From: Priapulus caudatus
Taxonomy: Eukaryota; Priapulida; Priapulimorpha; Priapulimorphida; Priapulidae
DNA length: 37,279 nucleotides
Direction of reading: 5' to 3'
NCBI RefSeq assembly: GCF_000485595.1
Contig: NW_014577900.1
Location: forward strand, 3,267 to 40,545
In this document: positions 1 to 9,898 of the stretch, piece after piece
Numbering within the stretch: the first letter of the stretch is position 1
How the letters are laid out: every line of letters starts with the position of its first letter
Translations under genes and position numbers: made by a program
The notes under the pieces: model-generated
Told to the model about the DNA's origin: nothing
Seen by the model: the letters and a program-made list of their open reading frames with translations, nothing else
Database searches by the model: none

Positions 1-1235
1 TATCTGAGCATAGATTTCCGTAATAAACTTCTATCAGTAGACCTGTTTTCATAATTAGGAGTGCGCCCTAACATGTAGGGTACAAAACACCTAGTGTATG
101 CCCTCGCGTCTTTCCCCTTGCCTCCCCTGTCCATCGCTCAGCCTCCGTCTTCTTCTACCGCCCCAGCTATCTTCCCTGCCGCCTTTCCTCAGCAGTCTCC
201 CATCCCCTCTCTCCCTTAGCAAGCTATATTATGAAGTTTTTCTCAGACGGCACTGCACGCCTAACACGGTGCGTGCGCATGCGCAATATCTCCAGAGATA
301 AATCGTATTTTCCAAAGATTACGCATTTAAAATGAAGAGGAGTTATCCTAGCATAGATTTATATGATAACATTCTATCAGTAGACATCATTTAATACTAA
401 TTATTACTAATAATAGGCAAAAGAGAGTATCAGCCAACACTCTTTGGCAATGGGAATTTTCTAAACCTAAAGAAATATTTTTTTCTAATAATTGTCGATA
501 TAATTTTCGTTTTAACGAATCATACATGCAACTTGGTATATAAATTTCAAAATAGAAAATGTGGATGTTAGTCGTTTTATTAACCATTTAAAAATAAAAT
601 GGAAATATTATAGACGTATACAGACTTATATAGATATACAGTCAAGCAATTTGCCATGTAACTGCTCAATATCGTATACGTGCACGTTTTTGGCAGTTAT
701 AATTTTTAGTTATTCGAAATATACATTTGGATTGAGCGTGTATTGGATTGGAAGTACCTTCATGCTAATGATGTATACATTAAAAAAATAAAACCACCCA
801 GTCCAATAGATATCCAGATTCCTTCATAATCTCTATCACTTGTTGTTCCCATATTATTTGACAGCTTACCCAGCCAAAATATTTGTAGCTTACTTTGAAA
901 CTACAACAAACACTTGCGAATTGTATTAGTTACGAGCCAGTTGTATAATGTATAGACAATTATACTAGACAGACTCTGCAAGCCACTGAGAATCAATGTC
1001 CTTGTCCACAGTCCCTGTAACCTCTGCTACAGGAACATTTTGAATTACGTTTACATGACACAATGACTTAGAATTCAGTGACATTCGAGTTTTCACGTTT
1101 ACTTGTGCGTCGACATTTACCTCCGAGTGACCATATGTATACTCATGCAAAGTACATGCATACTTTTGGTCATAAATAATAAATATGCTCATATCCCTAG
1201 ATGGTGAAGTAGCTCTCACCACCCTCTAACTCTAG
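1..1235. other. No gene seen; short dispersed repeat near the left edge
   Basis: AT-rich sequence downstream of GCC1, probably partly its 3' untranslated region. A ~40-bp direct repeat, with CATAGATTT then TCTATCAGTAGAC, occurs near 8-44 and 350-386. A CT-rich low-complexity stretch covers about 100-220. The short open frames have no recognisable product. Confidence 0.5.
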
Positions 1236-1785
1236 CACCTGTCACTATAGGGCGTGCTAGTTGTGGAACCCAACCAACCCATAGTTCTACCGCTTGCTAC
1301 TAGATTGCATGCTAATTGTCGAGACCCACCAGTCTATAATTATACTGCTTGCCACTAGAGGGCGCAGTAGCCATCAATCCCTCACCAGCCCATTATTCTA
1401 CCGCTTGCCAGCAGAGGGCGTGCTGGTCGTCAAGCCCCACTAGCCCATTATTCTACCGCTTGCCAGTAGAGGGCATGCCAGTCGTCGCTGCTCACCAGCT
1501 CATAATTTTACCGCTTGCCACTAGATAGCGTGCCGGTCGTCGCGCCCCACCAGCCCGCAGTTCTACCGCTTGCCAGTAGAGGGCGCGTCGGTCGTCGCGC
1601 CCCACCAGCCCATGGTTCTACCCCTTGTCACTAGAGGGTGTGCTAATCGTCAATCCCTCACCAGCTCATAATTCTACCGCTTGCCACTAGAGGGCGCAGT
1701 AGCCGTCAACCCATCACCAGCCCGTGGTTCTATCGCTTGCCACTAGATGGCGTGCCGGTCGTCGCGCCCCACCAACCCGCGGCGA
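1236..1785. repeat. ~55-bp minisatellite, ten units, overlapping the GCC1 stop codon
   Basis: Ten head-to-tail units whose anchor CGCTTGCCA (or a variant) begins near 1236, 1291, 1346, 1402, 1457, 1512, 1567, 1622, 1679 and 1734. Read on the minus strand, the 1734 unit is the end of GCC1 and the others run into its 3' untranslated region, some still spelling SGKR-stop. Each unit carries a CCACTAGAGGGCG-type core on the plus strand. Units 3, 7 and 9 fit all 14 positions of the CTCF consensus CCASYAGRKGGCRS, several others miss one or two, and units 1, 2 and 8 are more worn. Confidence 0.9.
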
Positions 1786-2497
1786 GCGCGTGCAGCGCGG
1801 CGTCGCGCTCGCGGACGCTGAACTCCAGCACGGTCGCGATCGCGTTGAGCATGTGGCGACGGTCCGCGGCATCGCCGCTCACCATGAAACTATAGACGAC
1901 GTTCTTGAGGTACTCGAGGCTGGCGTCGCCGCGGCAACGCGCGCGCTCCTCCGCGCCGCGCAGACGTTCGACGAGAAGCTCAGCCTCCTCGCGCCGCCGC
2001 TCGCCGTCGGCCGCCGCCTCGCGCCGAAGCTCATGCAGCGCCCTCTCTAGGCGACGCTTCGCCTCGCGCAGCGCGCCGATCTCGACGTCGCGCCGTGCCG
2101 CCTCCTCGCTGAAAAGCAGCAGCGGGCCGTCGAGCCGAAGCGCGGCAAGGTCCCCGCTCGGCGACGCCGGCACGTCGTCGTCGTCGGCGGCGGCAACGCG
2201 GCGACGCGCGGCGGCGAGTTCGTCGTCTTTCTCGGCGAGCAGTGCGAGGGTGCGCTCGCGCTGCCGCGACATCTCGTCTTCGAGTTCGGCGGTGCGGCGC
2301 GCGTACGAGGTCTCCGCCGCGCGAAGTTTGTCGGCGTGCGCGGAGGCGGCGGCGGCGGCGGACGCGCGCAGGCGCTCGCAGGCGACATCGCTCTGATGCA
2401 GCTTGGCATCGCAGTCGCGCGTGCACGCGTGCACGCGCTCCTTCAGCTCGGAGATCTGCGCTCGCAGCGCCGTCGTTTCCTTGTTCGCGTTCGAGTC
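1730..2497 (-). CDS. GCC1: GCC1 exon 10 with GRIP domain and stop
   Basis: Residues 456-710, the longest exon. It holds a coiled coil with the family motif ELEDEMSRQRERTLALLAEK, the LLFSEEAARRDVEIGALREA segment, and the GRIP domain at about 640-695 with the conserved Tyr in LEYLKN. The tail GWWGATTGTPSSGKR keeps the family's WW and SGKR. The exon is strikingly GC-rich and alanine/arginine-rich, with AAAAASAHA runs. The last ~50 bases and the TAG belong to the first unit of the downstream ~55-bp tandem array. Confidence 0.95.
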   Translation of the reverse strand, partial: DSNANKETTALRAQISELKERVHACTRDCDAKLHQSDVACERLRASAAAAASAHADKLRAAETSYARRTAELEDEMSRQRERTLALLAEKDDELAAARRRVAAADDDDVPASPSGDLAALRLDGPLLLFSEEAARRDVEIGALREAKRRLERALHELRREAAADGERRREEAELLVERLRGAEERARCRGDASLEYLKNVVYSFMVSGDAADRRHMLNAIATVLEFSVRERDAALHALAAGWWGATTGTPSSGKR

Positions 2498-5400
2498 CTG
2501 GAACGAACGAAGAATCTGCGCTTAGATGGCGTGGGCGAACGAGTTAGCTCGTTCAACGTTGAGCTTCGTTTAACTTCGTTAACTCGTTTCGAATACAAAT
2601 TCAGAAGGGTTGGGCTGGGAGCAAGTCTAGAGATCGATTAATCACTTGACAAGCGATACGAATCAATTGGCTATGAATTATGGCTGATACACTTCGAATA
2701 GTTTGAACCCGTAGTACAGAGTGATGTGTAGTACTATGAAGTCTGTAGAGTACTGTCGATGAAATTATCACACTTACAGAGCAATGTGATGCTCACTGCA
2801 CAATATGCTGCTTGATAACTTAAACATGAAAATTACAAGCTTCATCTAAGCTTGACCAACACCCATACATCCGATGCTAGTATTCTAGAATACATAAATA
2901 TAATGATGACACAATATAACTGATGTCACCAGTTCCGAAAATGCACCAAGCGTACTACCAATAATGACTACCAACTGCGACTTAGTTGGTAGGTAACTGG
3001 TTACAGGGTTAATGGGTTAATTATGGAATGTTTTCATTCGATGGTATCAGGTTGGGTTTATGCTTATTTGTGGCTTTAGCATAGCTTATTTTTTTACACT
3101 TGCCCTCTTGTTCTTCAGTACGGATTGAGCCCTGAGCTTGTAACGCTCAAATTCTTCCTTCAGCTGTCTGTACTCCTGCTGGCAGTTGGAATGAATGCTC
3201 TCCCAATCGCTGCCACCCAGTTCTCCATGGTCGCTGTCAGCTCCAAGCACTTCTACGAATGTGACAAGAGACTCAACAGATAAAATAACGAGACAAGCAA
3301 AATGCTACGAATCATTTCTCGTTCAGTGATACTTTATAGGAAAGATATATTTAACGTGAGAAAACAGACTTCTAGGAAAAATATGTGATGGCAATATAGT
3401 CAACCTCGCTTAATTCGTATCAGACGGGACCACTGCATTTTCTACGAGTTATGTAATCAACAAATTAGACTTAATTCGTATTTTCCACGAATTCTATTTA
3501 ATCCGTAGAAACCACAAAAATAGATAGATAATTCGTGTAAACAACGATTTATGAATGAAAGTTAACATTGTAATAAAAAGATCTGTTTGTGCAATGTACT
3601 TATGTTTGGTGATTTTTAAATAGACACTTAGGATTCTTTCCCAATAAATGAATTACAAATGTTGCTTGCATAAACAAACATCCCCTACGAATTACGCGTG
3701 TCATTTTGAATTGAATAATGTTAATTGGACCAGAGAATTTTGTACGAATTACGAATTACAGAATATGAATTATACAACAGAAATTAAAGGGAATAAAGAA
3801 AAGAAATATTGGGACCACGTTTTTGTACGAATTAGGTAATTCTACGAATAAAGTGATGACAAATTAAGCGAGGTTGACTGTATATAACATCAACTAGTAC
3901 AGCAGCTAGCAAATGGTTGGGAATAGTCATAGTTAGGGAAGATTTAAAAAGAAAAACAGTTCAAATGTCCATTTGCATCCATTTACTTATCAATCATCAT
4001 GTAAGCTTAATGATAATTAATTAACTGAATACAGGCACAGAGCATTCATATAATTTTGTCACATGATCCTGCTGGGGTTTTATAACAGCTCTCATTCTCG
4101 AGATAAGATTGTTAAACATACGTCATGGCCAGTTTTATGCTAATGGGATGAGCATATCTTACGGATACACACACGTTGAGCTCTATACGTATACACTGTG
4201 TAGATAAATTTATGAGCTAACAACACCTCTTTGGCCAATTTACCAATATATTCGGTATTATTAGCTCTTCGTACGTTCACACTGAACGACAATTAAAATG
4301 GCCGACGCCATCCGCGAGGAGAACTCGACCTCGCACGCGGACTGCGCTCACCGCTCAGGTTGACCGGTCGCTCCGATCGCGCGTTCGCTTGTTTCAGCAT
4401 GCCCTTCAGCTTGGCGATCCTCTCGATGAGCGCGTTCACGTCGAGGTTCGACGCGTCGTCGTCGTCCGACGCGTCCGTCTGCGTGACTCGGCGCGCGAGT
4501 GCGGAGTTCTCTGTATGGAGAGAGAGAGAGAGACAGATCACCCACAGCACAGCCGCATACAGAGGACGACGTAACTAAGCTAGGAGATTACCACCGCTGT
4601 GTCTCTGCACTGCTGAGAATGGCAGTTGTTTTAAATAGGCTTGCTTTGCAAAAGCTGAATTTTTTTTTGCAGGGTGGGGTGAATTCCCAGAAACGGCTTC
4701 CGAAATTTCGGTCGATATCTCCGATTCCAGCCAGCCCTTCCCCCCTAGCATAAACATATGGAAATAAAATAAATATAAATAAATAAACAATAAACGATAG
4801 ACACAATAAACATTAAATAAAAACAAATTAAAATATATCGATTTCCTGCCTGCCCCTCCCCCAACCGTCGTCGCCAACTCCACCCTCACGCGCGCTCTCT
4901 CTTACCGAGGTCCAGCTGTGAGATGCGCTCCTTCAGCTTGTGGATGGCGGCCTGGTCGTGCTGGCGGTCGCGGTCGTAGCCGCCGACGATGTCCGACAGC
5001 TCAGACAACCGCGTCTCGAGACTGGAGACGCGCGTCTCGGACTGCGCGGCGACGACGCCCAGCCGCTGCTCGGCCTCGTTCGCACGCTGCTGCTCCCGCT
5101 GCATGGTGATGCGGTGCTGCGCCTGCGAGCGAGACGAGACAAGATGAAACTAATGTGAACGATTAATGTTAACGGCTAACGATTATTAATGGTATAATGG
5201 TGAACATGGTGATGCGGTGCTGCGCCTGCGAGCGAGACGAGACAGTCTTGAGCTCAGTCTCATCTACTACGTATCAGTGTGATCACCAACCCCAGTCTCA
5301 TCTCCTGCCCCACAGTCTCCTGCCCCACAGTCTCCTGCCCCACAGTCTCCTGCCTCGCAGTCTCAAATGCTATCCCTCAGTCTTATCTACTCTACTATCT

Positions 5401-8400
5401 CTATCTTATCTACTCTTACTATCTCTGTCTTAGCTACTCTACTATCTCAGCCTTATTTACTCTACTATCTCTATCTTATCTACCGTATTTACTCGTATAT
5501 AAGTCACACTTTTTTGTACACAACTTCAATAAAAAAATCAGGGGTACGACTTGTACACGAGGGTAAGAAATCTTTTTAATGTACTAATGTTTGTGCCAAC
5601 TTTTCAAGGCAAAATATGGGGTGCGACTTTACATGAATGCGACGTATACACGCGTAAGTATGGTAGTATAACTATAATAAACTAGTAGGTGACACTGCAT
5701 GCTGATGCAGTGCTGCGCCCGCACGCAGAGAGCGAGACGAGCGCTTGAGCGACACGTCGCAGAGCAGCGAGACAAGACAAAACTATTATCTGTAATAAAC
5801 TAGTAGGTGACACTAGTAATAAACTAGTAAGTAAAGTGTTATAGAGTGGACGTGACAAAATTATTATCTAAGATGTATGAGTATTATGTACGAGTGAGAC
5901 AGCGCATGAGCGACAACAAAGTCAACAAAGTCGTCAACAAGCGACAACAAGTCGTAGAGCAGCAAAACAAGATGAAGCTATTAACTGAGATGTGTAATAA
6001 ACTAGTAGGTGACACTAGTAATAACTAGTAATAGGTAGTAGTAAGACCCATTCTTCTACACCTGGCAAGCACCAGTAAATAAGTAGTGCTACCACTATGC
6101 GAAAGAATAACTAAAAACTTGGATTTACGAAAGTACCACTAGAAATCCACAGTCATGCAATAGCAATAATTCATAAGCAAAATAAGCTCAATTAACCAAA
6201 AAAAAACAAAAAAAAAACCAACAGAAATAAAACTCTGGTAGTGGAAATAAACAGATAGTAAACGGGAATTGACGGGAGCAGGTCTCGAGGAGCACACAAA
6301 CCTTCAGTTCGGCCATCTCCCGCTGTAGCTCGAGCATGAGCGGTGACGGCTTTTTCGCGCGTTCCTCAGAGGAGTTGAGCCGCTGCCGCACCTTCTCAAG
6401 GTCGCCACTGAGAATGCGCACCTTCTCCTCTTGCTGCTTCGACTGCTCCAACATCGTCTCCGTGGTAACGAGCTTAGTGTGCGCCTGCTCCAGCTGCAGA
6501 TGAGCAACAGATATATAGCCAGAGGAACAAATGCACACACAAACGAACATGTACTTTGTGACTACTTTCCGCACTGCTTTAAGTCTTTTATATAGTCTTA
6601 TATAGACTTATATATAGACTTATAGAAACTTATATAGACTTATATGTATCATATGATAGTTTTATTGACAAGTTATATATTTTGGTATATGTTACACTAT
6701 GAGTGTTATTACAAGCGTTTGACACACATGATACACATTGGTAATGTTGGTGTATGCTACATATAATAAACAATATATAATATTAGAAACATAAATAATA
6801 TCTTGGGGAAATAGTGTGGAGTAGTTACCTGGTGCTCCAGGTTCTCCTTCAGAATTCTCTCATTGGCTAATAGTTTCTGCATTTCCCGCAACATCATGGA
6901 ATGGTCTATCTGTTCTTTATCTCTGTCTGATTGCTGTGTTCGTAATGTTGTGGTCAACTAAAATGTAAGATCGAAATGCCTTTGATGACAAATCTGCTAA
7001 CCTGATGAAAGCCACTGATAACTTGTGCCATTAAAATGCATATATAAATATATATATTTACGCATATATATATATATGTAAATATATATCATAACGTACA
7101 TCTACCTAATTGATTCCGCATGAGTTATACCTAGATGCACAAGGAACTAATGCAAGTGCAAACTGTTTACCTACTTGATAACTTGTAAATCTAGTAAAAA
7201 AATTGTAACTATATACACTGCAATAATTATGGAGGATTATAATCTTATTATAAGTACAAGTAGTTACAATATAACTTTATAAGTTTACACAAAATTTGTT
7301 GTACATTGCACACAAAACTTCCTGTATAAATGAACGAACATGTTGCCACAGAAGATGATATACGATATAAGAATCATGTACCTCTTTTACTCTGTTGTTC
7401 AAAATATTTATCTGTTTCTCATACTCTTCTTTCTGCTGCACCATACAGTCAGTTAATTCATCAAGCTCTTGCTGTAATAAACAAATCAGTAGTTATCTCA
7501 AATGGTTACCATTCATACTAAGAACCCACAGTGTGCAATATTCAGCATCCCCCATCAAATGTACACAGATATCATTTAGTTCATGATCAACTACACAATT
7601 AAATTTTAGATATAACCTTGAGCTTTTTCTTGTCAGCTTGATAGTTGTTTTCCATTCTAGACTTCTCTTGTGTGACTGTAGCCAAGGCACTGGTCAGAGT
7701 GGCGAGTTTCTCTTTTAACTGCATAGCATTGGTATCTGTGGCTGACTGCTCCACCTTAAATATGTTAGATGAAGTTAATAACACACCCTTTAATACACAC
7801 CATCTCAAAATGCCACTACAGTGAGAAGCACCTAACAGTGCTTCAAGTTTTACTGAAATTGAAACCCTTCGATTAACCCCACACGTAAAATTGCATACAC
7901 ACAATGATATGTGAGATTAAGAATAAGCAATAAAAAATAAACATAAAATAAAATAGGTAATGAGTAAATTCAAGTAGGTTTTACACTAAGTGATTATTAA
8001 ATGCAAACTTCTATGATTGGGCAACGCCTACACATGACAAAAGATTACCTGTAGTGGGTCAACAGAAACACTCCTGTTTTCGTCCTCCCCAGCATTGTCA
8101 GCATCATCCTCATTGCGGCTGGGTTCTGTCTGGCTGGGCGAATCTTCATTGCCAGGCTTAGACTCCAGGTACGGGCCAGAGCTACTCAGAGCTGTGAGGC
8201 TTTCCTCTAGAGCCACCTTCTCTTTTTGGAGGCTTTTGTATGCCCGTACGACATCTGGGAATACATTGACACTCATATGAACTGTCAAACTTATTGAACC
8301 CATAAAGACGACAGTATTTGGAAACTACTGGATTCATTCACAGACGAGTGCATTTCAGATATCAAAAGTCATCAATAGCTGGTAAGCTTTTAATAATATC

Positions 8401-8630
8401 TAAAATATAGTCTACAATATAGAATACCAACCATTATGTTTGTTGTAGAGCATTAAGTAACTATATATATAATAATGACAAGTACATGTGTACATAGTGA
8501 AATTACATGAGTTTACCCAAATTAGTTACCTAGAAAATTAATTACCTCTTAGTTTGTTCTCATACTTCTTCAGCTGCTCTCTTTGTGTTTCTACTTGCTG
8601 AACAAGTTCTGATTTTGTGCTTCGCTCCAT
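1730..8630 (-). CDS. GCC1: GCC1-like GRIP-domain golgin, ten-exon gene
   Basis: Peripheral trans-Golgi coiled-coil tether. Known GCC1/GCC88 proteins bind the Golgi through a C-terminal GRIP domain (Arl1-GTP) and act in endosome-to-TGN retrieval. Joined exons (minus strand): 8630-8546, 8254-8049, 7754-7617, 7471-7382, 6957-6829, 6493-6302, 5122-4906, 4510-4352, 3252-3104, 2497-1730. All phases agree, giving 710 residues (human GCC1 is about 775). The start is the first ATG after an in-frame TAA. GCC1 landmarks appear in order: DVVRAYKSL near residue 30, ATLTSALATVTQEKSRME in exon 3, DHSMMLREMQKLL in exon 5, IHKLKERISQLDL in exon 7, QLKEEFERYKLRAQ in exon 9, and the GRIP core SLEYLKNVVYSF near 648. 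The protein ends SSGKR, as the human protein ends in SGKR. Human GCC1 has nearly all its coding sequence in one exon, so this split structure is notable. Confidence 0.95.
3104..3252 (-). CDS. GCC1: GCC1 exon 9, GC donor
   Basis: Residues 406 to 455. It contains YRQLKEEFERYKLRAQSVLK, almost identical to the human segment. The only donor that keeps the frame is GCAAGT directly after codon AGG. The nearby GTGTAA would shift exon 10 out of frame. The acceptor is ATTCGTAG. Confidence 0.9.
3397..3880. mobile_element. Tc1/mariner-like (pogo/Tigger-type) MITE, 484 bp, in GCC1 intron 8
   Basis: The ends are inverted repeats beginning (C/T)AGTCAACCTCGCTTAATT, flanked by TA on both sides (3395-3396 and 3881-3882). 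The interior is AT-rich with repeated ACGAATTA words and no transposase frame. TA duplication and CAGT-type ends fit a non-autonomous Tc1/mariner superfamily element; the pogo/Tigger assignment is inference. Confidence 0.85.
4352..4510 (-). CDS. GCC1: GCC1 exon 8
   Basis: Residues 353 to 406. It contains an acidic DASDDDDASNLDVNALIERI stretch aligned with the SLDVNVLKDKMEKLK region of human GCC1, then KLKGMLKQAN. The acceptor is CCATACAG. The donor GTGAGC at 4351 restores phase with exon 9. Confidence 0.9.
4906..5122 (-). CDS. GCC1: GCC1 exon 7
   Basis: Residues 281 to 353, ending one base into a codon. AIHKLKERISQLDL matches the AIQKLKERILQLDL motif of GCC1. The acceptor is CGCTCGCAG, and the same acceptor with 18 bases of exon is duplicated 103 bp upstream in the intron. 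More GC-rich than exons 3-5. Confidence 0.93.
5102..5244. repeat. 40-bp direct duplication of the GCC1 exon 7 acceptor region
   Basis: 5102-5141 and 5205-5244 are identical over 40 bases, offset by 103 bp. Each copy holds the exon 7 acceptor CGCTCGCAG and the first 18 coding bases after it. A third, degraded copy lies near 5697-5745. Confidence 0.88.
5290..5475. repeat. CAGTCTCCTGCCC and TATCTCTAT tandem repeats in GCC1 intron 6
   Basis: About four 15-16-bp units of CCCACAGTCTCCTGC are followed by degenerate CT-rich units resembling TTATCTACTCTACTATCTC. Directly left of the 5483 miniature element. Confidence 0.75.
5483..5663. mobile_element. TA-flanked MITE, 181 bp, in GCC1 intron 6
   Basis: Starts CCGTATTTACTCGTATA and ends with the imperfect inverse of that sequence, with TA at 5481-5482 and 5664-5665. 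The CCGTATTTACTCG-type terminus is common in animal Tc1/mariner-related miniature elements. No coding capacity. Confidence 0.78.
5670..6040. repeat. Degenerate duplicated units with AATAAACTAGTAGGTGACAC
   Basis: The word AATAAACTAGTAGGTGACAC recurs near 5678, 5794 and 5998. Between copies are diverged versions of a segment with GCGAGACAAGA and CATGAGCGACA, which resemble the intron sequence beside exon 7. This suggests local segmental duplications expanded the intron. Confidence 0.65.
6302..6493 (-). CDS. GCC1: GCC1 exon 6
   Basis: Residues 217-280, 64 codons. It begins LEQAHTKLVTTETMLEQSKQ after CATCTGCAG and ends MLELQREMAELK before GTTTGT. Heptad-rich coiled coil, less conserved in sequence than its neighbours. 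Boundaries were chosen by phase and splice sites. Confidence 0.85.
6575..6650. repeat. Tandem TTATATAGACTTATA repeat
   Basis: About five imperfect units of a 12-15-bp word (TTATATAGAC) in GCC1 intron 5. Simple AT-rich array with no other signal. Confidence 0.7.
6829..6957 (-). CDS. GCC1: GCC1 exon 5
   Basis: Residues 174-216, 43 codons. TQQSDRDKEQIDHSMMLREM corresponds to TQQHDRAQEQSDHALMLREL in human GCC1. The acceptor is TTACATTTAG and the donor GTAACT. Coiled coil throughout. Confidence 0.93.
7382..7471 (-). CDS. GCC1: GCC1 exon 4
   Basis: Residues 144-173, 30 codons, all coiled coil (QELDELTDCMVQQKEEYEKQ). The acceptor is TTATTACAG and the donor GTACAT. It is short, in phase on both sides, and aligns with the QDLEDASNKAEEE region of human GCC1. 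Confidence 0.88.
7617..7754 (-). CDS. GCC1: GCC1 exon 3
   Basis: Residues 98-143, 46 whole codons. It holds the most conserved stretch of the family, a coiled-coil segment reading LATLTSALATVTQEKSRMEN, then YQADKKKLK. The donor is GTTATA, weak after the GT but in phase. Confidence 0.93.
8049..8254 (-). CDS. GCC1: GCC1 exon 2
   Basis: Residues 29-97. The acceptor is TTCCCAG and the donor GTAATC. DVVRAYKSLQKEK is nearly identical to the family. A Ser/Glu/Asp-rich, probably disordered stretch follows (NEDSPSQTEPSRNEDDADN), matching the acidic linker of vertebrate GCC1. Confidence 0.92.
8546..8630 (-). CDS. GCC1: GCC1 exon 1 (start)
   Basis: Codes for residues 1-28 plus one base. It opens MERSTKSELVQQVETQREQL, matching the LLETIETQKKQL stretch near the human N-terminus. 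The donor is GTAAT at 8545. An acceptor-like TAG at 8657-8659, 26 bases before the ATG, suggests a further 5' untranslated exon upstream. Confidence 0.9.
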
Positions 8631-8699
8631 GATGATGTTTTAACTCAGTGCCATACCTACAATAATAATAATAATAACATGATGCATGATGATGAAGAA

Positions 8700-8779
8700 C
8701 AAGTGCCGCAGAGCGACAGCGCTCATCTAACGTCTACTGCGGTGACTCTGTGGTGGAGTGGTGGGATTCTAGTAAACCC
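8700..8779 (+). repeat. 80-bp segment also present inverted at 29108-29188
   Basis: The sequence starting AAGTGCCGCAGAGCGACAG matches the reverse complement of 29108-29188 with about three substitutions. One copy is upstream of GCC1 and the other just before the last RIOK3 exon. No coding signal; probably a mobile-element piece, family not recognised. Confidence 0.82.
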
Positions 8780-9659
8780 TGTTAGTCCCAAATGTGTTCA
8801 CATACACGCGGACAACAGTGGAATGCACAGGGATGGTATCAGGAACCTTCTCTCAAAAGAATGTTCGTTGGGATCGTTATGAAAGTTGCCACGAGATGGC
8901 GCGTACGTTTAAGTGTCTTCAGATTAAAGATGGAAGCTCCCATCATACGTATAGTAGCAACAACTATCTGCAAGACAGAATAGGTAAGCACTCATCCATT
9001 TACCTACGCAAGCCTACAGCTGCGCAATAGAGAGCTGCCACCTGTAACCAATTAAGGCAAAACTCCACAGTACCACAACACATGCACTGGCAGTAGCCAC
9101 TGCAGTGGCATACGTTACATGTAACATACTGACACCTACAGAATGCCATATAAATTATACGATTTAAGGAGCATAAAACTTCTTTAACCAAATTTAGCTT
9201 TTGAAATTTCACTGTGACATTGTAGCCTCATACATCCAGGCATGTATAGATTCTACTAGCAACCCGGCAGTCAAATTCTTTCTAACAGACAGTCAACAAA
9301 TCCATGTTTAACCCTCTCTTGAGGGTCAAAAGGTTATCTGACACTTACTCTTCGCATGTCAGCAGAAAGTCAATCATGGTCCTTTCAATATGCCATAAAA
9401 ATGCCTAGGTCACCGCTGAAACAAAAAAGTTTTTTCAATTGCCTCCGTCAGACCATGTCCTCAGAAAATGTCTAAAATCTGCCCTGTGCCCATTGACTTT
9501 GACCTGTGACCTCCAATTTCGGACCAAGTGATGCTTTTCCTACCATGATGCTATACACCGACTATCACGAGCTAGGTCGAGCCCGTTTAGAATTTGTGCC
9601 GCACATTCTGCATTTCCTCCCTATACCTTAAGTTAAGGAGTGAATGTTCCCCTTCTTTT

Positions 9660-9898
9660 ACACCTCTTGCCTTTGACCTTATTGACCCCCAGCTTCGACA
9701 GCCCAACTCGTTTGGACGATCCCCCCAATGTGCCGATTCGTGACCGTACGTCGAGCGGTTAAGATTTGTGCCCAACTGTTGACGGACGACCGGACGGACG
9801 GACGGACGGACGATCATGCGATTCTACAAGCTGCAGGACGGACGGACGGACGATCATGCGATTCTACAAGCTGCATCTGACTATGTCAGATGAGCTAA
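9660..9898 (+). mobile_element. Helitron-like non-autonomous element, 3' part
   Basis: The end shows a perfect 8-bp-stem hairpin (CATCTGAC, TAT, GTCAGATG; 9874-9892), then AG and CTAA (9895-9898) before AAA. A hairpin just before CTRR is the Helitron terminus pattern. Upstream is a GGAC-tetranucleotide stretch containing a 41-bp tandem duplication (9797-9876), and a body shared with 28960-29107. The 5' end was not located. Confidence 0.65.

Noticed and set aside
1236-1785. CRISPR-like spacing of conserved cores and variable spacers
   Set aside because: Both core and spacer are related between units, the DNA is from an animal, and there are no cas genes. It is a minisatellite.
1905-2547. Long plus-strand and alternative minus-strand frames (100-163 codons)
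   Set aside because: Shadow frames of GC-rich GCC1 exon 10. The true frame matches the GRIP golgin.
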